Below, in pieces: positions 13,243 to 22,311 of a stretch of DNA of 64,000 nucleotides. The translations under genes were made by a program, and so were the position numbers. The stretch comes from Diphasiastrum complanatum (taxonomy: Eukaryota > Streptophyta > Lycopodiopsida > Lycopodiales > Lycopodiaceae). The notes under the pieces were generated by a model. It was not told the origin of the DNA. It ran no database searches and worked only from the letters and a program-made list of their open reading frames with translations. Within the stretch, counting starts at the first letter, position 1. Every line of letters begins with the position of its first letter. The DNA is taken from positions 23,618,178 to 23,682,177 of the forward strand of contig CM055107.1 of assembly GCA_029204225.1 (NCBI GenBank), in the 5' to 3' direction.

Positions 13243-13326
13243 CTATGAGGTTAAGTGCTAATCTTGACAAACCATTTTGGGATCAAGCTTTGTTGTGTGC
13301 CAATTTCTTGTGCAATAGGTGGCCGA

Positions 13327-13723
13327 GTGCACAACGGCTACAAGATCATCTATTGATTTTTTCTGATTCTTCAAGCACTGCATGCAGATCCACACAGTGC
13401 GTTGGCGTGAGAGAAATACAGTTCTCTCATGAATGGATGTCTCACTTACTAGTGGACGTGTGGATCTCTATGGATCCTGACCACAGAACTCGTCTCGCAT
13501 GTAGGCGGACTTCTTGTTTGTATTTTCGTCTTGATTGCTTACTAGCATCAGACTACTTTTCTGTGTATCTGTATATGTGTCAAGTATCATCCAGTAAGTA
13601 TATAGTCGCTCTTTGTAACCTTTTAGATTAGACTAATTAAATCTACAACTAATCAGAGAATTATAAGAGTGACGCCTAGAGTGTATCTACTGATGTCATG
13701 CCATCAGATCAGATATCTGTACT
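13327..13723 (+). repeat. Dispersed repeat R1, copy 1 (397 bp)
   Basis: Begins GTGCACAACGGCTACAAG and ends ATCAGATATCTGTACT. The same unit lies in reverse at 42812-43220, about 90% alike by eye. It interrupts the copia integrase after CNRWPS. Shared internal marks are gtcgctctttgtaacc and aagtatcatccagtaagtat. It could be a small non-autonomous LTR (TRIM-like) or a retroposed transcript; no coding is seen. Target duplications could not be identified. Confidence 0.75.
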
Positions 13724-14598
13724 CCTGCATTAGAGAAAATATGGGCCCAAAGAGGGCCCTATAAGAAATGCCATGTAGGAGAGAGAAAAATAACTATAAA
13801 GTAATTATAATATCATTTTCTAGTTTCTTTACGCATCTTCCCGCACTACTTTCCATGTAAATGAATGCACCTTAGTTTAGTCACATCAAACTTCACTGGT
13901 GTTTAACCACAGTTAAAATATAATTTTTTAAAATGCTGAAATATTCCCTCCCAATAGTTGGGAACACTCAAAAATTTGAATTAGGAGTGCCTCTATTGAT
14001 GAATTGTGATTTTGAAGAACGCACCAATGAAAAAGAAGAATAATTTACTAGGAATGTAAAGGGCACTTATGTAATGGTCTATGCCACTAGATCTATCAGG
14101 TTTGGGGAGGAATTGTTCATCAAGTATAGTTTCAACCGTCCTCTACCCAAATGTTTGCAAAAGACAATAAATCAAATGTGAAGATATAAATTTCGTTGAT
14201 ATGTAGAGATGTATAATCCATGCATCTTGATTGTAATTGGTTTGCGTCATTAAATATGTCAAATGTTACGAGCATTATTCGTCATTTGCCTAGATGTTTA
14301 CATAAGATAATAAGTGAAAAAATATGTAAATATGTAGAAGCGTGCAATTCTTTGAGTTCATTGAATGTTAACAAGTTGAAAAGACAAATCTGTCTAACAG
14401 ATACATTGGTATGTTCATACTTTTTAAACTAAGAGGTAATTTATATTCATATGCGACACTTAGATCTATCAAGTATTGGGAGAAAATGTTTATCAAGCAT
14501 TGTTTCAACCTACTTCTTGTTATTTTGATATATAGGATTCTTCATCATCATTTAGTGTTGGAGACAATAATCCTCGTAATGGTCGACGTAGACGACGA
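13724..14598. other. AT-rich DNA upstream of CACTA transposase, with imperfect direct repeats
   Basis: Two related blocks, about 14090-14150 (tagatctatcaggtttgggg ... gtttcaacc) and about 14460-14515 (tagatctatcaagtattggg ... gtttcaacc), lie some 370 bases apart in the same direction. They may be subterminal repeats or a duplicated 5' region of the CACTA element. No gene assigned. Confidence 0.4.
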
Positions 14599-17001
14599 AT
14601 GCAATACAACAGTCCTCATATAAAGCAATTACCTCTTCGTCTATGTCAAGGCTTAAAAGAGATGATGGAAATTGATGAGTGCATTAATCAAGAGACTAAT
14701 GCATCTGAATCTAGTTCATCTATATCTACTTCTTCGCAAACAAGTTCCAACGATGAAAATGAGCTTCCAATGAATGATGAATTTGAAGTCATGGGAGACA
14801 TGTTGGATGAGAACAATAGTGCAGCTAGACACAATGAACAAGATGAGGAGGCACTTTTGTCTAAAGAAGAAAAGAGATTGCGAGAAGAATCAAAGACCGC
14901 ATTGTATCTTGGAACAAAGACATCTCGTTTGGCGACTTCTCTACTTCTATTAAATCTTCAAGCCAAACATAGATGGAGTGACCAAAGCCTCACATTATTA
15001 TTTGAGTAAATTTTTTTTCATCTACTTGTCATTTTTGCTTTGAAACAAAATTTACAATTTGGACATCGAGTGATAATTTTCTTACAATGACTTCTTTTGT
15101 CATGTACAGACTATTGAAAAACGAAATTCTCCCAGAAGGGAATGTCATGCCTGAGACAAGAGATGAGGCACAAAAGATGTGGTCTAACATCAGGATGGAC
15201 TACAAGCAATATCATGCATGTCCAAAAGATTGTATTTTATATCGAGAAAGGTACGAATCACTCAAGAAATGTCTCATTTGTGATACTTATCGATATAGAG
15301 ATGATTTGCAAGGGGAAACCATTCCGTGCAAAGTTTTACGACATTTTCCAGTAATTCCACGATTGCAACGTTTATTTCGTTGTATATCTCTTGCACAACT
15401 TATGGACTGACATGCACACCATACCTCTACGGATGGGATGATGAGAGTACCTTCAGATTCACCTGCATGGAAACACATCAACAAAGAGTATCCAAGCTTT
15501 GCCAATGAGTCAAGAAATGTGAGATTTGGTCTTGCAACAGATGGTGTGAACCCCTTTGGTGTACGAGCAACTACATGGTCCATTTGGCCTGTTTGTTTGG
15601 TAAATTATAATATTCCTCCTTGGTTGAGTACAAAAAAGAGACACATTATGTTGGCACTTTTATTTCCTAGCCAACGCAAGGTTAAGAACATGGATGTGTA
15701 TCTTGAGCCGCTTATTGACGAGTTGGAAGATTTGTGGAAGGGGATAAAAGCATATGACATTTCGCACCCCTTACATGAGAGGGAGTTTACACTACATGCC
15801 ATTGTGTGGACAATGCATGACTATCCAGGATTAGGTGAATGCTCAAGTAATCATTCAAACAATGTCTATCTTGTGTACATAGGAGTTTGTTTATAGTTAC
15901 ATACAACTAGTAATTCTTGACATTTACATGATATACTACAATGGCTATAATTATTCTTTGACATATATTTTTTTTAACAGTGATTGATAGTATCCATTTG
16001 TTGGGCAGGCTTTCAAACAGCTGGAAAAAATGCTTGTTTTTTGTGCGGGCCAAATCTTGTGGGAAGATACTCTTATAGTCTCAAAAAAGTAGTTTATAAA
16101 AATCATTGTAAATACTTGCATGAAGGCCATCCATTCAGAAACACTTATAGAAGAGGTTTTGGAGGAAGAGTTGAGAGAGAGATACCTCCAAAGAGGATGT
16201 CCATGAAAGATTGGCGAAAACTATGGGAGGAATCTCAAGCAAAGCCAATCGATGGTATGAAAAGATTATCTATATTTCATCGTTTGGAATATTGGAATAA
16301 CCTTTTGATTAATCACCTACTTGATCCCATGCACATATTTAAAAATGTGGGTGAATCTATTTGGAAAAATTTGATTGGTGAAAAAGATACCATTGCTGCA
16401 AGGCACGATCTAAAAGAATCAAACACCAAAAAAGAATATTGGATAAAGGATGGTGAAGATCATGCTCCAAAAGTACCTTGGACATTCACTGAGGAGCTTA
16501 ACCATGTGCGCTCCATTATTCATGACATTAGAACACCAACTGGTTTTGCCCATTCTCTATGGTCATCATTCACAGTGGATGGAAAGTTGCAAGGTCTCAA
16601 ATCTCGTGATTGGCTAAAGATGATTCAATTCATCTATCCATTGTCAATTCGTGGGTGCTTGTCAAAAGATATTTGTGAGACCATATACAAACTATCAATC
16701 ATTGTCAGGTATTTACATGTACTTGGTGCATTTTTTTATTTAGTATTTATTGATTGAAAATTCAAATAGACATAAAATGGATTGAATATGTTACAGATGG
16801 ATGTGTTCAAAAGAAATCCGTGAGCTAAATCTTCGCAAGAGACATGAGAATATGGTGGAGATTGTGTGCATGTTTGAGAGATATTTTTCAACTTCCAACA
16901 TGGACTCACAAGTGCATTTATTGGTCCACTTGGTTGAAGAAGTTTCTTTTGTTGGTCCAGTGCACACTAGGTATAAGTGCGTAAATGATCTTTTAACATG
17001 A
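14599..17001 (+). pseudogene. CACTA (En/Spm) transposase, N-terminal part
   Basis: Exons by eye: 14599-15006 (acidic N-terminus, then TSRLATSLLLLNLQAKHRWSD), 15110-about 15834 (HACPKDCILYRERYE, CLICDTYRYR, LRHFPVIPRLQRLF, then RFGLATDGVNPFG, WPVCLVNYNIPPW, LEPLIDELEDLW: TNP2/Transposase_21), about 16005-16709 (NACFLCGPN, DPMHIFKNVGESIWKNLIG), and 16796-about 16969 (MVEIVCMFERYF, LLVHLVEEVSFVGPV: DUF4218). GT/AG sites fit each join. An in-frame TGA at 15408-15410 sits where the family has Trp. After GPVHTR a donor-like gtataagt follows, then the nested element. The protein would cut CACTA ends in the nucleus. The gene resumes at 25890. Confidence 0.85.
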
Positions 17002-17021
17002 TGACCCAAAAAAAGAGAAAT
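17002..17021 (+). repeat. Left terminal inverted repeat of the nested element
   Basis: TGACCCAAAAAAAGAGAAAT. Pairs with 25870-25889. Followed by about 800 bases of extremely AT-rich DNA (17030-17825) with no coding. Confidence 0.65.
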
Positions 17022-17824
17022 GACTTGAATACCCATTTTTTTTTAAATTTATTAATTTTTTTTAAAAAGTATCCAAATTTAAAATACTTCAAATAAATAT
17101 ATTGTAACATTAAGAAAATGTTGTATTTTGCAAGAAAATAATTTAAGCTACAAAAATTTGGTCAATAGATTTTTATAAATAACTTAAAATTAACTTACAT
17201 TAAATAATAATACTATTCAAAATAAAATCATTAGATACACAACCACTAAAATACCTAAAACATATTTTTTGCTTACTAAAAACAAAAGTCATCGTTTTTT
17301 TTTTTTTAAATTTTAAAATTAAAACTAAATTACAATTCTAGTATCGATTTTCTTTTTTTGAAATTATGTTAAGAACTTGAATCAATATTTCTTAAAATTT
17401 TAAATTTTTGAAAATCTTTTCTTACACTCACGTTAGTTTATTAAATATTCAAACATTAAATAAACGCAAATAAAATTACTTTACAATAATCGAGATTAAC
17501 TTATTTGTGAGAATATTTAAATCACTCTGAAAAAAATTTAGATTTTGTTTTTCATTTCTTATAATATTTAACAATATTTTTTTTACAAAAAATATTATAA
17601 AAACACATCTAAAATTAAAATATTGTAAACTTGACAAATCGTTACAATTTTAATTTTTGGTAATAATTATCAATATTAAGATCTTTAAAATATTTCAAAT
17701 TCTAAATTTTAAATCATTAATTTTTTTTAAAAAATAATAAATCAATAAAAAAAATTCAAAACACAATACATAAAAAAAATATAAACACAATTATTCTTTA
17801 AAACAAAAGAAAAATTTTTATCCC

Positions 17825-20800
17825 CAAAAATTATTGATGTCATTTACATCTTTTTCTTTTGCTTTTTCTTGAGTAGCCACTGTACTATCAAGTGGCACCT
17901 CTTCTACAATTTCCTCGACTATAGTTACTACATTGTAATCTTGAACCAAGACATCAGCAAATTCTCATGTGTCGCCTACTTTTCCACTAGTAGGAGGCTG
18001 AGGTTCCTTGGACAAAGGAATTATTGTATCCTCGCTGTCCAAACTCTTTCCCACCTCAGATAATTCATCTGACAAAATTGAAAGAGATTTCATTCTCATT
18101 TTTACAAAAGCAACTAAATTAGTATCTAAATCTACTATAGTAACATGTCTCTCTTTCTAAACAGCACATGCGCTCGTAGTGCCGCTGTCGCTAAATAAAT
18201 CTAAAACCCAATTAGTTGGGTGAGAAAAAATATCAATTAAATGGTTAATTAATTATTGTGGTTTTTGGTAGGGACAAGCCACGGAACTCGTCATTGGATT
18301 TTTTAATTTCTTCGTCACGGCTGGACACTGGAACAAGTTTCCAAAACCTGTCAGTCCGGAAGTGTTGTAATACAGCATCGAACGTTTGTCATCCAAAGAA
18401 TAATAACCGATGGTTATGTATTCTATTTCATTGCAAAGTCGAGCTCCTCCCGAGTTCCTGACATTGGGCTTGTACCTGACATGGAACATTACAAGTAAAA
18501 TAAATTTAAAATTTTAATTTTAAAATAAAAAATTTAAAATAAAATTAGAATTAAAATACGAATTGATAATTCAGGAACTTAAGAACTTACCACACAACAT
18601 TCTCTATTTTCGCATTACAGAAAGTTAGTAGAGCTTTTTGTACTAATGCTGATTGTCAAGAAGAATGAAAAATAACAACTCTCCAAATTGGAAAAGTTGT
18701 AACATCAAGAAAGCCCTGCATAAAACTATGGATTTCAGTAAATTTGAAAGGAGTATCATCATTAAACGATTCCTTCATCTGAAATCCAGATGGTATATCG
18801 GCGATGCAGAGTGTATAAGTTCTTTTTCTTAAAAATTTTGAAATTTCTCTACAATCGCCCTCCTCAACAGAGTAAAAGCATGGTTGATCATCGACACTTT
18901 TGGGAATGCAAGTCTCTAATGGATCCTCCTCCGCAATGGTCTCACCCCCCGCCAATCTCTCCTTGTCTCTTTTTTTAGTTTTTGCCTTCAGAATATATTT
19001 CTTGAATTGCTCTAGAAGGATTTTTTTTTTTTTTTTTTGTCTTCGAGAGACTGAAAAAGAAAAAGCTAGCTTAGCATGGGAGACAAAAAAATTTAAAATA
19101 GAACAGGAGACTTAACTTATAAAAAAAATTAATCAATTAAAGAAAAAACTATGCTTAGCATAGGAAACAGAATATAGAAAAAAAATAATTAATAAGCACC
19201 TATGCTAAGCATGGGTAAAATAAATACCATGTCTCTAAACAAAATAAAAAATGGACTCAAGGATTCATTTCGGCTGCTTAGAGGACAAAGCCTCTAGCAC
19301 TCATCGAAATCTTGACAATTTAACCTTGTCACAAGAGCTTCTTGAACTTTTATAAATAATTTGTGCTTGCATTTAAAAAATATAATTGCTAAAAATCCAA
19401 CCAAATTATGAAAATCACTTTATTAAAAAAAGTAACATAAAAATAAATATTTGAATTATGACTATTACCTCTGAAATTCTTTTTCCATTTCTATTAGAGA
19501 AAGTTGACCATCCGCAACTCTCGAAAGAACACTTAATATTAGCACTGAAGAGCTAATCCCTTGCATATTCTTTCACTTTGATATTCCCATTTCAGTAGGG
19601 ATTGGCTTCAGAGTTTGAGTGCTCACAACTTTTTTCTTGGACTTTGAGGCACCCTGAGCAGGTTGGCCTTTTATTTGAAAAGTTTTCCATTCATAAAAAA
19701 TTTTATCAACAAGGGCCCACACCTGAAATTAAAAAAAAAATTTAATTGATAAAGAAGTTAGTGAATATTAAAATTGAGTTTAAAATTTTAGTCTGATAAA
19801 AATAATTTAAAAGGATTATAATATATATTATGTCCAGAGCATTCCATGACGAGCATAGCCAAACAAATTACCTGGTTACTACGAAAAGCAAGGTAAAAAA
19901 AATTATCGTATTTTGTAAGGCTCTGCGTAGGATTTTTTGAATAAAAAAATATGCTTGTCTCTTGAGCACATAGTGCTTTCAGCTCAAGTTAATTCGCATC
20001 TCCTACTTTGGAGACTCTCATGTATTCTTTGTGAAAAAAAATGAATTTTTTGTATCACGGTCATCTTCATCCGGTAGTCCTGATCAATATTGTGGTCCCA
20101 AGCCAATAATTTTGCTTCTTCCACTGTCAGGCTAGCAAATGCAATGACACTCACAGTTTGAAAGCTTGGGATATGGGAATACTCTTCAGAATTGTTTTCG
20201 AACTTGTAAACTGTGTATCCTCCCAAGAACAAAAAAATGATATGAATCTAATAAAAAAAAATCAAAATTTGTAACATTGTTGTATTCTTTGGGATCAACC
20301 AAAACAACAAAGGGAGTAACTATGGCCTGTGTATGATCTTTAAATTTTATTTTTAAATAATGTACATGTGTTTCATTAGGCTCTTTAACTTCCATTGGCA
20401 TGTTTCTTGTTATTGGGTCTACACGTGGCCTATCACATTGATTTATGTCTAAAATTAAAGTTGTTTCTTTTATTTATTTTATTTTGTGGATATCCTCTTT
20501 TAATTTGGCAAGTTCAGAGCTGTCTTGTGATAGGCGGATGGATGCACCAGGTATTTTGCTTTCAGCAGAAGGTATGGACTTATGACGATGTGTAGCCATG
20601 GTCTTTGGGCGTGACTTAGGTCTAGTGGGCGAAGACTCAGAAATATTATGAGATCTTTTCTTTTTGGGATGAGGGACAACTACAGTTTCATCCTGAACAT
20701 TTTCAGAGGCCGGCTTTGTGACCTGAGTAGTGGTAGAAGCGGGCTTGCGAGGTCCAATAGATACACCTTTTGAACTCCGTAACGAATAGACCGGATCTTT

Positions 20801-21540
20801 TCCCTCAGCAATAGCAGCGAAAACCATTTTAAGAATTGCTTCATGCTCTGGACAGAAACAAAAATCAAGTTTGAAAGAGTAAAAGCTTAAATCTAAAAGT
20901 TTAAATAATTTTATATTCAGTAACAACTATGCTAAGCATGAAACAAATGTAGACAAACATGATGAAAAATATATTTTATAATTACTCACCAAAGTAACTA
21001 GAGCTTTATCAGAATAAGCTTTGATGGCCTCGTCCTGGCAACGTCAGATCTTTATCATAGTCTCATTCAGAATGAAAATATAACGAGACTTATCCGTCTC
21101 CTTTACAAGTATATTCACAAAACCTTCTTCCTGATTCTCATCTGGTTGATCAGCAAGCAATTTTTCTTGAACTTTGAATTGTGAGTCTCCCCTGCCAGGC
21201 TTATCAGCTAAATGAATAAAAAGCTCCGAAAGCTTTGTGTTATTGACCTCTTTGGTGAAGTAGTACATGAATTTTTTCTTATCTTTCAAGGAAATATCTT
21301 GAGGTTTCTCCGAAAGCTTAAAAAAAATCCTCGACATTTCAAAAATTATCAAAGACAATTGAAAATCTACAAGAAAAAAGACTTTTTAGGAAAATTTAAA
21401 ATGTTATCTTAATGAAAATACTGAAAATTTTAATAAAACAAGCCATTTTTGTGAAAAAAATTAAAAAAACAAAACTAGAAATTCAACGTATTTTCTTACT
21501 AAAACATCTCAAAAGGATCACTTTTCTGAGACAAAGCATT
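17825..21540 (-). pseudogene. ParB-like / beta-class DNA methyltransferase fusion gene, broken
   Basis: Minus-strand exons by eye (plus coordinates, in reading order): about 21539-21500 (tentative), 21367-20990, 20844-19871, 19722-19470, 19365-19228, 19050-18591, 18475-18258, 18200-17825. GT/AG sites fit most joins. N-terminal third: hydrophilic, with a basic PHPKKKR stretch that could be a nuclear signal. Then a ParB-like domain (RPRVDPITR; LGGYTVYKF; LTVEEAKLLAWDHNID). Then a linker, then a methyltransferase: IADIPSGF at the motif IV place, DDTPFKFTEI, RVVIFHS, NVVWYKPN across an intron, EIEYITIGYY, PYQKP, and C-terminal LFSDSGTTSACAV (motif I). The order IV-QKP-I is beta-class. The tail is acidic. 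At least five in-frame stops and two frameshifts are visible. In bacteria and phages ParB-methyltransferase fusions modify cytosine N4 or adenine N6; which base applies here cannot be told. Motif IV has Ser where Tyr/Phe/Trp is normal. Confidence 0.8.
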
Positions 21541-21565
21541 GTAAAACAAGAAAATACGAGTAGCG

Positions 21566-21904
21566 ACCTATGTTGAGCATAGGTTGTGTTCGGGTCCTTA
21601 GTAACATCCTATGCTCAGCATAGGATTCCGGCGCTATTTCTTCAATTCTAACCACGTTTCGACCAATGCTGAGCATAGGTTGCATCTCTGGTCATGTTCC
21701 AACCTATGCTCAGATGTTGAGCATAGGTTGCATCTCTGGTCATGTTCCAACCTATGCTGAGCATAGGTTGGAACATGACCAGAGATGCAACCTATGCTCA
21801 GCATAGGTCGAAACGTGGTTAGAATTGAAGAAATAGCGCCGGAATCCTATGCTGAGCATAGGATGTTACTAAGGACCCGAACACAACCTATGCTCAACAC
21901 AGGT
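21566..21904. repeat. Large imperfect palindrome built from a 17-bp palindromic motif
   Basis: Centre at 21759. The right arm (145 bp, to 21904) matches the left arm (193 bp, from 21566) almost base for base, except for one extra 48-bp block in the left arm that is a local duplication. The unit CCTATGCTNAGCATAGG appears intact at 21608-21624, 21751-21767, 21791-21807 and 21846-21862, with degenerate copies near 21567, 21664, 21703-21727 and 21888. It lies between two divergent genes, so it could be a bidirectional promoter, a protein-binding array or a hairpin. Confidence 0.9.
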
Positions 21905-22012
21905 TAGAAGAGAGACCCCCCGTCTCACGCCAGTCCTCCAACTTACTTCGAGACCGAGTTCCCGTGACTCACCTCATCCCACATTGACCTCGAGTATTAG
22001 CCGGGACAGTCC

Positions 22013-22062
22013 AAACCTAGCCCTAACCCTAACTCTAACCCTAAACCTAACCCTAACCGTAA
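22013..22062 (+). repeat. Telomere-like (CCCTAA/CCCTAAA)n tract
   Basis: About seven degenerate units (ccctaaccctaactctaacc ...) 250 bases before the DUF7869 gene start. Plants carry similar telo-box sequences in promoters; a true interstitial telomere is less likely given the length. Confidence 0.75.
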
Positions 22063-22311
22063 GAATCTGCCAAATAGTATTTAAGGCATGGTAGCCGTTG
22101 GAAATTTTTATTAACCAGTTACTTTTTAGGCTTTTTGCTCATTTGTTGGTTTTTCTGTATACGTCTATGGAGGTTTGCATAGGTTTTTATTTGTTCTATG
22201 ACCAGCATAGGTTGCAGTTATATTTGAGGAGCACATTTAGTGTGGTGTTAACTATTTGGACGGTTCTATGCTTAGCATAAGTACATAGTTAAAAAAAAAT
22301 TTGAGGTTACG

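Larger units (their letters stand above)
10160..13326 (+). mobile_element. Ty1/copia retrotransposon with 5' LTR, truncated in integrase
   Basis: Order on plus: LTR 10160-10809, primer site 10810-10821, leader to 11409, gag-protease-integrase from 11410. The integrase reading stops where a dispersed repeat begins at 13327. Reverse transcriptase, RNase H and 3' LTR are missing. A second LTR of this family is at 50223-50866. This is the best-preserved retroelement in the window. Confidence 0.9.

Noticed and set aside
13844-13854. CACTACTTTCC as the left end of the CACTA transposon
   Set aside because: It lacks the usual CACTACTAGAAA-like continuation, and I found no matching inverted end to the right of 27153.
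22013-22062. True chromosome end or ancient telomere fusion
   Set aside because: The tract is short, degenerate and inside a transposon between its two genes.
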